Source: Methylobacter sp. (GTDB taxonomy: Bacteria > Pseudomonadota > Gammaproteobacteria > Methylococcales > Methylomonadaceae). From it: DNA of 39,499 nucleotides. The notes beneath the pieces were generated by a model. It was given only the letters and a program-made list of their open reading frames with translations. It did not search any database and was not told the origin of the DNA. Made by a program: the position numbers and the translations under genes. The stretch is taken from positions 1 to 39,499 of the forward strand of contig NZ_SCTW01000086.1 of assembly GCF_004322395.1 (NCBI RefSeq), read 5' to 3'. Below, piece after piece: positions 8,410 to 15,697 of this stretch; position 1 is the stretch's first letter; every line of letters begins with the position of its first letter.

Positions 8410-8739
8410 AGCTGCTAATGGTTTGGATTTTTCATATCTAAAATTTTCAATATGATGTCAATCGTATTAACCGTAAAGTTTCAATCCATCCCCAGCTTAA
8501 CACCTATCAGTTTAACGAGAATATCCAATACGTCGTTCCGGCAGGGATTGCCGGAATCCAGAAGCCAGGGATGGCAAGGCTCAGATCACATCCATGTGTC
8601 CTAGATACCGGCAGTCCATGCCGGTATGACGTGCTATTTAAGAAAAGCGATAGGTGATAAGCCATCCCCGGCGGTTAGGCCGAGAGATTCTATTTTTTGA
8701 TATACTAATTACAGCTTAAACAAACAGGAGACCGTCCTT
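8410..8739. other. Intergenic region with a dispersed repeat and the TA promoter
   Basis: No gene is visible in this 330-base gap. It contains the CGTC-ended repeat element at 8531-8631. Near the right end TATACT (8701-8706) is a plausible -10 element for the toxin-antitoxin pair that follows, but I see no convincing -35 element. Confidence 0.5.
8531..8631. repeat. 101-base dispersed repeat with inverted ends
   Basis: The element begins CGTCGTTCCGGCAGGGATTG and ends TGCCGGTATGACG, so its ends are imperfect inverted copies. Two inner hairpins, TTCCGGCA...TGCCGGAA and TACCGGCA...TGCCGGTA, form its halves. This layout is known from REP/MITE-like elements that are common in gammaproteobacterial and neisserial genomes. 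It marks the left border of the defence island. Confidence 0.7.
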
Positions 8740-8937
8740 ATGATTACTCTTGAACCTACTACAGAGCAACGAATCCGTCAGGCCGCTACTGAATCAGGGT
8801 TAACCATTCAGACATTCCTTGATCTGCTAATAGAGCGTTATATGTGCGACAAGCTGGATATACAGCAAGCCGACCTTGCCTTATCGCAAGCAGGTGAAAT
8901 CTCGCTTGATGAGCTCAAAGCCAAATATGACTTATAA
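8740..8937 (+). CDS. Antitoxin of a RelBE-type pair
   Basis: The 65-residue product has an excellent ribosome-binding site (AGGAG at 8726-8730, ATG 9 bases later). The N-terminal part (EPTTEQRIRQAATESGLTIQTFLDLLIERY) looks like a short helical, ribbon-helix-helix-like DNA-binding segment, and the acidic C-terminus ending in LDELKAKYDL is typical of a toxin-binding tail. It overlaps the next gene by about 11 bases. By family rules it neutralises the toxin and represses the operon. The precise antitoxin family (RelB, ParD or other) cannot be fixed by eye. Confidence 0.75.
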   Translation: MITLEPTTEQRIRQAATESGLTIQTFLDLLIERYMCDKLDIQQADLALSQAGEISLDELKAKYDL

Positions 8938-9190
8938 AGCCATCCTTAAACCCCATGCTGAAAAGCAATTTGCCAGATTGCCCAAAGACATCCAGAAGCG
9001 CTTATTCGCCGCTTTTCTAATTTTGGTTGATAACCCGCGTCCCTATGGCTCGATCAAGCTTCAAGGCAATACCGATTATAATCGTGTTAGGGTAGGGGAT
9101 TACCGCATTGTTTACGCCATTGATGACCAAGAGCTTAAAGTCTTAGTGTTAAGCCTTGGTCATCGTAGCGACATTTACGATAAACTTTAA
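8927..9190 (+). CDS. RelE/ParE-family toxin
   Basis: I take ATG 8927 as start, giving 87 residues beginning MTYKAILKPHAEKQFARLPK, which matches the usual RelE opening; ATG 8909 would add six residues. The fold signature is clear: a helical hairpin, then PYGSIKLQG, RVRVGDYRIVYAI and the end GHRSDIYDKL, with the basic and aromatic residues that RelE-type ribosome-dependent mRNA endonucleases use. It is translationally coupled to the antitoxin gene. The pair stands immediately left of the Detocs operon, on the opposite strand, so the two are tail-to-tail. ParE-type gyrase inhibition is the main alternative. Confidence 0.85.
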   Translation: MTYKAILKPHAEKQFARLPKDIQKRLFAAFLILVDNPRPYGSIKLQGNTDYNRVRVGDYRIVYAIDDQELKVLVLSLGHRSDIYDKL

Positions 9191-9238
9191 ACTTCAGCAG
9201 GAGGCTAATCGTTTTAATCCACGCCCGACGGTTAGCAA

Positions 9239-9270
9239 GTAGCCCGGATGAAGTTTACGGAATGCGGGGG
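9239..9270. repeat. REP-like fragment between toxin gene and dtcC
   Basis: GTAGCCCGGATGAAGTTTAC followed by GGAATGCGGGGG resembles the dispersed GTAGCCCGGATGAAG...GGAATCCGGG repeats that are frequent in gammaproteobacteria. The halves CCCGGAT and an imperfect ATGCGGG could form a weak hairpin between the two convergent genes. The call rests on recalled similarity only. Confidence 0.35.
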
Positions 9271-9278
9271 ATTTGTGC

Positions 9279-10502
9279 TTAATCAAGTAACCTAGAACCA
9301 AACCGTTCCATCAACAGGCGAAGTACATTTGCGCTGGTATAAGCCGCATATTGTTGATAATCGTCATCTTTACCAGAATCGGCAAAATCGCAAACAGCCT
9401 TGAGTGCGAACGGCTGAGGCTGGGGTTTTGACGCTCTATGGGCAGCAGCATACATTCCGTAAATTTCCATCTCTACACCCACTAGCCCGCGATGTTGAAT
9501 TTTGATTTCATTAATAACCTCTCCATCAGCAAGTACCGCAGAACCTGATGCGACTGGACCGATAACGATTTTTGGAACTACTGGCGCATTAGGATAATTG
9601 GAGGCGATTTTCGTCAGTGCTTCGCGGTCTCCACATATTTGTTGAACGTGCGTCCGCACCTTCTCAGATGGGTGTAATTGATCTGGTGCAATTGAGAATT
9701 GTGAATTTTCTTTATCGCGATTCCTTTTCCCGCTTTGAAAATCCCAAGCTGGATCAGCGAGAAGTACATCGCCGTAATTTACTTTGCCTTTTACTCCTGC
9801 ACAGATGCCGCACATAGCAATTAAACGAGGTCGAAGCTGGGAAATAAGAGTCGCACTTTGTAAAGCAGTTGAAATCATTCCCATACGTGGTGCGAAGGTA
9901 GCGCAGATGGTAATTTTGCGTTGATCTACTTCAAAATAGCCATCCCGAACAAAGGTTATATCATCAAGAGGTCGTGGAGATGACCAATTCCACGGAAGTT
10001 TAAGAACCTCTTCCAGCTCTGGCTTTTCGAGTGCGCAAATAATCGCCAGATCAACCCCATAACTAGGCTGTTCTGTAGTGATTTTCTTTTCTTCGTTTAA
10101 GATATAGCTGACACAGTTAATTGTTCGGTTTATCCATTCGTCACTGCTTTCTGAGAATTCAACGACAGTCCAAGTCTGCTTTTCAAAGTGTGTCGTTGCG
10201 TCCCCCGCAATTTCCTTGTCAGCCGTAATACCAAGAATACGCCCAGGTTTATGGTATTCATTACCTTCGTGTAATTCGAAAAGTAGGTCAAGCGAGGATT
10301 GAATTTCTGGCTCGCTCTCTGGTCGAAGTGGCAACAAGATGTCGAGGATAAGTAGGTCATAATAAGTTTCTTGGAGACGATCCCGCGCTCCCTTCGCACT
10401 GGATTCAATGTTGACGCTATCACACTCCACACCAATACCTGCGAGTGCATCAATGAAACGCTTATAACGAGATGCCTGATCATCGGCTATCAATATTTTC
10501 AT
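9279..10502 (-). CDS. dtcC: DtcC: receiver-nucleosidase effector of a Detocs defence system
   Basis: The 407-residue protein joins a receiver domain (about 1-125; acidic pocket D7-D8, phosphoacceptor D54 in LLILDILLP, switch T93) to a nucleoside phosphorylase/MTAN-like domain (about 150-400). In the latter I see the MCGICAGV strand (230-237), VASGSAVLAD (317-326), the EME ribose-binding motif (344-346) and D372 in KAVCDFAD, the place of the catalytic Asp in MTA nucleosidase. In described Detocs systems this effector cleaves the N-glycosidic bond of ATP once phosphorylated, which empties the cell of ATP during phage infection. ATG overlaps the dtcB stop by four bases, so the two are coupled. 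The identification rests on architecture and gene order, not on a search. Confidence 0.85.
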   Translation of the reverse strand: MKILIADDQASRYKRFIDALAGIGVECDSVNIESSAKGARDRLQETYYDLLILDILLPLRPESEPEIQSSLDLLFELHEGNEYHKPGRILGITADKEIAGDATTHFEKQTWTVVEFSESSDEWINRTINCVSYILNEEKKITTEQPSYGVDLAIICALEKPELEEVLKLPWNWSSPRPLDDITFVRDGYFEVDQRKITICATFAPRMGMISTALQSATLISQLRPRLIAMCGICAGVKGKVNYGDVLLADPAWDFQSGKRNRDKENSQFSIAPDQLHPSEKVRTHVQQICGDREALTKIASNYPNAPVVPKIVIGPVASGSAVLADGEVINEIKIQHRGLVGVEMEIYGMYAAAHRASKPQPQPFALKAVCDFADSGKDDDYQQYAAYTSANVLRLLMERFGSRLLD

Positions 10503-10981
10503 TTACTTGTTTCCTTATGAATATCAAAATCAGCCAGTGCTTTTCTTAATTCAGTTTTCCATTCGTCGTAAGTTGAGTTGTAGTGCAGCACTCCCTTGAG
10601 ACACAGAGGGAATTCTTTTTCCCATTCAGCACGCAGTTGTGAAAGATCAACAGGATTACCCGCTTCTCTCAGGAAGGCTTCATAGCCTGTTATCACTATA
10701 GTTGGGCAGATAATTTCGGTCATCGTCATATGGCGCAGTATTTCGATACCTCCGAAGCCTTGGGGTCTACCACCGCTCTCACGTTCCCCAATATCGAAGG
10801 TTGGCAATGACATATCGAGTAGGAGCAAGTCAGGTAATTTTTTTTCAAGCGCATCAAGCGCCGAATTGACTGACTGCGCAGTAGTAATGATTAAGCCTGG
10901 GCTTAGGCTTGTCAGGAATCGTTCGATATGAGTGCGTTTCGGCGCCTCGTCTTCGACTAATAAAATGTGGATGCTATTCAC
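10499..10981 (-). CDS. dtcB: DtcB: stand-alone receiver (phosphate sink) of Detocs
   Basis: The 160-residue protein is a single receiver domain with no output domain. The acidic pocket is E10-D11-E12, the phosphoacceptor is D56 in LLLLDMSLP, and T98 in IVITGYE is the switch residue. It has a longer beta3-alpha3 loop (GERESGGRPQGFGG) than a typical CheY-like protein. The start is GTG, with AGGA 8 bases upstream; that ribosome-binding site overlaps the dtcA stop, and only 13 bases separate the two genes. In the described Detocs systems the second protein draws phosphate away from the effector and so prevents toxicity without infection. I infer the same role here from position and architecture. 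Confidence 0.82.
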   Translation of the reverse strand: MNSIHILLVEDEAPKRTHIERFLTSLSPGLIITTAQSVNSALDALEKKLPDLLLLDMSLPTFDIGERESGGRPQGFGGIEILRHMTMTEIICPTIVITGYEAFLREAGNPVDLSQLRAEWEKEFPLCLKGVLHYNSTYDEWKTELRKALADFDIHKETSK

Positions 10982-10994
10982 GATAGTTTTCCTG

Positions 10995-13900
10995 TTAATC
11001 TGGTGTTTGCACGATCATCGAATAAACTACCGACAATTGAAACTGACCTGTGTCAGTGAAACCAAAGTCTATCTGCCCTTTAGAAGACTGACGTAGAACT
11101 ACTGCGGCTAGTTTTAAAAAGCCGCTTCCCCCCTCTCGGCGTGTGTGCCGCCCGAAGTTGCCTATATCGATAAGTTTTTGGATTCTGCGAAGCTCTTCAT
11201 CATGCATCGCACGATTCTGCACTTTAGAATCACTTAGTACTTTGATTGTAAGCGTACCGTTTTCGATATTTGCTTGAACATTCACTTTTACCTTCGGCTT
11301 TTTAAGCCCCGAATGGGCTCTCACGTTGTCCAAAGCTATAAATAGCACATCATGAACGAAAACAAGGCTACTTGCTTGCATCTCAAGGTCGCCATCGACA
11401 TAAGGAGGTTCAATGTCAGGCTCAAAAGCTCGTTGGCATTTAAGTGCGGAATCAATGGCGATATTAACTATCTGTTCAAGCTTAAAAAGTCGTTTTTGAG
11501 CTTCTAAATCGGCATGTAAAAACCATTTTGCTGCATCATCAAGCTTGTGTTGAACTTCGGTTGAACAATTGCCGATCTGTATGTCAAATTCTAGGGAAGC
11601 TGAATCTTGCTCTACATGTCTTCGCACGGTTGCACGAAGTTCATCAAAACCTTCCGTAATTTTTGTCTTCAAGTCATCTGAAATAAAGCACCTAACCTTA
11701 TTTAGTGATGGTTCGATCGCAGCCCAAATCACTGCAATGGCGGTATCAATAAAGTCTGGCAGTGTGGTGTCGATCTGATCGATTGCACGCACAATGGAAA
11801 TCAGTTGAGGGGTAAGTTCCAGATTTAATAGACCGCTAGGTCGTTCAAGAGAATTCACATGGAAACTATTTTTTGCATTGGTTAGTGTGTCATCGAAATT
11901 AGCCGCAAATTTTGAGAATGCATCGTTTAAAGCTTCTTTTGCTTCTGAATTGCTACAGACAAGCTTTTCTAGCCAGAACTCGTTACGATGATAGCTACCA
12001 GATTCCGACTCGCGTGTAGTAATTATATGGGTTGTTTCTAGTGGGCTTCGTATCAGACCTGTAAACGACTGATGCCTAACACGCTTGCTCAGGTAGAAGT
12101 CGAAACCGAAACTAGGATTATTCAAGAACTCCTCACTCAAGCGATGTAACATACTGACAAGTACAGCGTCCGCCTCGTTTTCTGGTGTAAAGGTAGAACG
12201 CTGAGACGATGCCGCCATCGCAATTTCCTTTAGAACATCGTCAAAATTCTGAATCGTGCCAACATTTACCTCCAAAAGATCACGGTAGCGGGCATAGTCT
12301 TCGGATAATTCTCTGGTCGCCCATCGTGATAATGCTTCGGTGTCTACATAAATGCGGGTACGGTCAATAATTCGTTGCCCCTCATCAAGTGCCAACTGGT
12401 TTGAAATCCATATCACCTCATTTTGATAGGCGTCGGAGTTGATAGGATCGATATCGCGTAGAGCTGCACAAACAGCTTGTCGCTCCTCCATCACCTCACG
12501 CGAGCTTTTTAAAATCCTACAGCTGTCAAGAATGTTAGGGACACACACATCTCTTAAAAAATAAATAAGCTGCTGCTTCTGAAATCCATCAGCTAAATCA
12601 ACTAACTCTGAAGGGCGTGTTACCCCATGTGTTTTGAAAACTGCCCCAGTAGCGAAGCGGAGGCGTGATGCAATCTCGTTGTCCTCATTTTTACTCCATA
12701 AAAGGTGCAATGCTATTGGTGTCGCAAGAGGTGTTGACACGGCTTTATAGTCAGACCAAGTGTAATGTTCAAACGTGGGGAGAATAGGAAGTAATCGGCA
12801 GTTAGACTCACTGCAAGCCCCTTCATGAGCAATTAGCGTAATAACGTTTTGTCTATCGCCTAAACAAAAGTAGGCGTGTAGCAACATTGAAGAGGCTATC
12901 GATCTGAGCGGCTCTGATTCCAGATTAGGATTTTGAGTACCGATAATATCAACTACCTGTTGATATTGTCCTTCACGTAGTAGACAAGCAACGGTAAATA
13001 ATATGGGAGCTGTTTGGCTCACGTTGGTGGAAACATATTCAACATGCTGGAATGACTGCCAAGCGGAACCTGTTGGACTCACACTACAACTTTCTGTCTG
13101 GATAGTAAGATTTGATAGGGTTGTATTCGGGACTAAATCTTCCACGCCAATTGTCGGGCTGTTCATACTTATCAGCCAAGGTTGCCAAGGGTCATCAGGT
13201 CGTGACCGGCGAAGTAGCGGTAGCAAATCGGTAAGTCCTGCTGCGGTAGGAAGTCCATATAGGTTAATAGCAAGCTTCCCCAACAGTCCAAATGAATCAT
13301 CTGAAATATCACATCGGCACAAAACTCTGCTAATAAGCCACGAAATATCGTTTGGACGATGAAATTCTCTTTCTCGGGGACGGGTGGTGTGAGCGAAGGC
13401 TAGTCCTGCGTATATGAACTGCCACAGATCAATGCCGTATGGCGCTCTTAAAGTTCGCCGTGCAATTTGTGCTGCAAGCCGTGCATTACCAATGAACAAC
13501 GCATCGGATATTTCTGTTCTCCGAGGACTAAACTTTACAGGGAAATCACTTCCACCCAACACCCGTGCGATTTTTGCTAAGCGAAAATCAGTGATATGGG
13601 TGAGGTCATGTAAACATTTCGCCAGTACTTTATGAGCTTTATGAAGATTATCGCGGCGGGAGATTTCCTGAGCAACCGCGACGAAAGTCTCGTAAACATC
13701 AATACTAGAGTGGCTTTGCTCAACACGGAGAATGTCGGCTAATCCCGATTCAGAGACTGACCATTCACCTGCCAAACGGTAACGAGCATAGGTCTTAACA
13801 GATGGATCATAATACTGATGCCTGTCAATTCGAACCTTGATGTCATCGCAAAATTTTGCGAGAGTTGATCTATCTTCGTTTCTCACACTGGTGTGATATG

Positions 13901-14486
13901 CCACGAAACGGAGTAGGCCATTTTTGTATATACCTCGAACTTCAGCAGTGTATCGTTTTTGTTGTTCAAGACCGCCAGCTTGATGTTCAAGGGCAATGCG
14001 AAGCTGGACAGACCAAAGAGAAACACCGAAAACAAGTTCTATGTGCTTTAGAGCTTCAATTGCCGCATTGAATTTACCTGTGAATACAAGACGCTCCAAT
14101 TCTTCAGCTTTTAGCCGAAAATCTTTATATAGAGCCGCATTAGCCTTGATTCGAGCCGTGATCCAAAGAAGTTCGGACTCTAATGATGCTACAGGTGCTT
14201 TAGTATAAATCCCCGCTAACTCATCATAACCAATTGGCACTTGCGAAATGCCTTCTATTTGCACTTCCATCTGATGATTCATCCAACTTAAAAAATCATC
14301 AAACTGAGATTGATGTATGGCAATCCGTGTATCAAGCAGCAAGTCGCGTAGTCTCGAACGAAATCGACAAGAAGGAGAGGATTTACGATCTTTCACAAAC
14401 CCTCGTGATCTATAGTCTGAAACAAGCCCACGAAATTTGTTTTTTTGTTCAATGAAAGCTTTAGAAGGCAAAGGACATCCTCTCAA
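10995..14486 (-). CDS. dtcA: DtcA: large sensor kinase of Detocs
   Basis: The protein is very long (up to 1163 residues), cytoplasmic, and mostly alpha-helical, like a helical-repeat (TPR-like) sensor. The last 190 residues form a divergent GHKL ATPase module: a dimerisation-type helix (VQHKLDDAAKWF, about 978-989), an N-box (FIALDNVRAHSG, about 1048-1059) and a G-box (GGSGFLKLAA, about 1119-1128). A textbook H-box is absent; H980 and H991 are the candidate phosphorylation sites. The annotated start is TTG 14486; the TTG at 14471 has AGAGGA six bases upstream and may be the true start (1158 residues). As first gene of the operon it should sense infection and phosphorylate DtcC and DtcB. Confidence 0.82.
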   Translation of the reverse strand: MRGCPLPSKAFIEQKNKFRGLVSDYRSRGFVKDRKSSPSCRFRSRLRDLLLDTRIAIHQSQFDDFLSWMNHQMEVQIEGISQVPIGYDELAGIYTKAPVASLESELLWITARIKANAALYKDFRLKAEELERLVFTGKFNAAIEALKHIELVFGVSLWSVQLRIALEHQAGGLEQQKRYTAEVRGIYKNGLLRFVAYHTSVRNEDRSTLAKFCDDIKVRIDRHQYYDPSVKTYARYRLAGEWSVSESGLADILRVEQSHSSIDVYETFVAVAQEISRRDNLHKAHKVLAKCLHDLTHITDFRLAKIARVLGGSDFPVKFSPRRTEISDALFIGNARLAAQIARRTLRAPYGIDLWQFIYAGLAFAHTTRPREREFHRPNDISWLISRVLCRCDISDDSFGLLGKLAINLYGLPTAAGLTDLLPLLRRSRPDDPWQPWLISMNSPTIGVEDLVPNTTLSNLTIQTESCSVSPTGSAWQSFQHVEYVSTNVSQTAPILFTVACLLREGQYQQVVDIIGTQNPNLESEPLRSIASSMLLHAYFCLGDRQNVITLIAHEGACSESNCRLLPILPTFEHYTWSDYKAVSTPLATPIALHLLWSKNEDNEIASRLRFATGAVFKTHGVTRPSELVDLADGFQKQQLIYFLRDVCVPNILDSCRILKSSREVMEERQAVCAALRDIDPINSDAYQNEVIWISNQLALDEGQRIIDRTRIYVDTEALSRWATRELSEDYARYRDLLEVNVGTIQNFDDVLKEIAMAASSQRSTFTPENEADAVLVSMLHRLSEEFLNNPSFGFDFYLSKRVRHQSFTGLIRSPLETTHIITTRESESGSYHRNEFWLEKLVCSNSEAKEALNDAFSKFAANFDDTLTNAKNSFHVNSLERPSGLLNLELTPQLISIVRAIDQIDTTLPDFIDTAIAVIWAAIEPSLNKVRCFISDDLKTKITEGFDELRATVRRHVEQDSASLEFDIQIGNCSTEVQHKLDDAAKWFLHADLEAQKRLFKLEQIVNIAIDSALKCQRAFEPDIEPPYVDGDLEMQASSLVFVHDVLFIALDNVRAHSGLKKPKVKVNVQANIENGTLTIKVLSDSKVQNRAMHDEELRRIQKLIDIGNFGRHTRREGGSGFLKLAAVVLRQSSKGQIDFGFTDTGQFQLSVVYSMIVQTPD

Positions 14487-14619
14487 TTTTTTTCAAGCAA
14501 GACAGTTTTAGGAACAATTCGGATTGGGCATGCAATACCCTTGCTAGATATATGCATACACCGTATTTCATCGTGTAATACTGCGAGATTATAAAAACGT
14601 GGGACAGTGCTGTAGGTTG

Positions 14620-14682
14620 GGTAGAATGCAATATAGCACAACATAAAAGTCTTGGTTTTTGCATGATTTTGTTCATTCTACC
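14620..14682. repeat. Nine-base inverted repeat in the dtcA upstream region
   Basis: GGTAGAATG (14620-14628) and CATTCTACC (14674-14682) face each other across 45 AT-rich bases. The 200 bases between the GNAT toxin gene and dtcA hold no gene. The Detocs promoter must lie here or be shared with the upstream toxin-antitoxin pair, which is on the same strand. A TATAAT on the minus strand at 14588-14593 is a possible -10 element, without a clear -35. Confidence 0.35.
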
Positions 14683-14689
14683 GCACTTC

Positions 14690-15160
14690 TTACGCCGACA
14701 AAAACAGCAACAACGGATTATCAGGAACTTCCTTGAACCCGAAACGTAAGTAATAACCTGCCGCCTGTTCATCTATCGCATCGACGAACAGGCCGATACC
14801 GCCCGCCTCAGTATAGATTCGCCGGGCACGGGTCAGGGCATCGACTAATAGCAACTCGCCGAGGCCTTTGCCATGATATTGTTGATCGACAGCCAGACGT
14901 CCTAGCCGTACACCCGGAATACGCCGCGGCAGTTTCTTGCGACTGGCCTCGGGCAGGTGGCGGTTTTCGAGCTCGGCGAGCGTTAACGCATAATAGCCGC
15001 AGATGCGCTCCGGCGTTTGCTCGCAGGTCGCAACGAAAGTCTTCGATAAGCCCTTTTCCTGGTGTTGGCGTGCGACCCGCAGCAGCCAGTCGTTTAGTTC
15101 CTGGCGGCCGCAGTCGAAGTCCTGCCTGTCATGGTTCCCAGTTAAAGGCTGTATCTGCAT
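14690..15160 (-). CDS. GNAT acetyltransferase toxin (TacT/AtaT-like)
   Basis: The 156-residue protein is a single GNAT domain. It starts with the family pattern FDCGRQELNDWL (about 15-26). The acetyl-CoA loop is in RLGRLAVDQQYHGKGLG (about 85-101), and the last helix has the AAGYYLRFGF motif with Y136-Y137, the region of the catalytic Tyr in TacT. These toxins acetylate the amino group of certain charged tRNAs and so stop translation. The gene overlaps the DUF1778 antitoxin gene by 32 bases, on the same strand. It lies directly upstream of the Detocs operon and might share transcripts with it. Confidence 0.88.
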   Translation of the reverse strand: MQIQPLTGNHDRQDFDCGRQELNDWLLRVARQHQEKGLSKTFVATCEQTPERICGYYALTLAELENRHLPEASRKKLPRRIPGVRLGRLAVDQQYHGKGLGELLLVDALTRARRIYTEAGGIGLFVDAIDEQAAGYYLRFGFKEVPDNPLLLFLSA

Positions 15161-15440
15161 CGTCTCGCTTCGCCTTATCGTAGCGCTTCATAGCCGCTTC
15201 TAATTTGGAATTGGGCTCGGGCGGGTTTTCTATCAGGTCGAGCAGCCAGCTCCAGTCTCGCGGAGACAGCCGGATAACTTCCTCTCTCTCGATAACAACT
15301 TGAGCTTCTTTCAGTGCCGACTGCACTAGAAACTGATTGACTGTGGAACCTGTTAGTTCTGCGGCGCGGCACAATGTTTCATAGACTTCATGGGGTACTC
15401 GAGCACCGATACGGTCTTGTTTGACAATGGTGGTTCCCAT
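15129..15440 (-). CDS. DUF1778-type antitoxin (TacA-like)
   Basis: From ATG 15440 the product has 103 residues; the adjacent ATG 15443 and GTG 15446 are equally possible. The AGGAGGAGG stretch just before them is a very strong ribosome-binding site. The N-terminal part (DRIGARVPHEVYETLCRAAELTGSTVNQFLVQSAL) is a ribbon-helix-helix fold, and the tail from about residue 60 would bind and block the acetyltransferase. The partner GNAT gene overlaps its 3' end. Such antitoxins repress their own promoter; a TATACT -10 candidate is at 15473-15478 on the minus strand. Confidence 0.85.
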   Translation of the reverse strand: MGTTIVKQDRIGARVPHEVYETLCRAAELTGSTVNQFLVQSALKEAQVVIEREEVIRLSPRDWSWLLDLIENPPEPNSKLEAAMKRYDKAKRDDADTAFNWEP

Positions 15441-15653
15441 CATCACCTCCTCCTACATGGTATTGAGCGTAAAGTATATCGTTGTTGTCATTTTGGCGCC
15501 ATCTAATTTCAATGGCAAAGGCGGTACTCACTTAACTTATATAATGCGCGGATTTCGAGTTGTTAACGATTTTGCATCATCACATCATATTAAAATGTGA
15601 TCGTAGTTATGTGGGGGGCGAGACTGTGAAAGTAGGGCATTATTTATCGAAAG

Positions 15654-15691
15654 AACCGTAGATGCACTTATCTGAAGCTGCATCTACGGTT
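15654..15691 (-). terminator. Hairpin after the multicopper oxidase gene
   Basis: A perfect 13-base inverted repeat (15654-15666 with 15679-15691, core CCGTAGATGCA) has a 12-base loop. It begins 7 bases after the minus-strand stop at 15698. The following CTTTCG is a poor T-run, so termination may be only partial. Confidence 0.6.
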
Positions 15692-15697
15692 TACAGC

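Noticed and set aside
9279-10502. dtcC as an ordinary MTA/SAH nucleosidase
   Set aside because: The N-terminal receiver domain, the extra length and the tight operon with a kinase and a second receiver do not fit the housekeeping enzyme.
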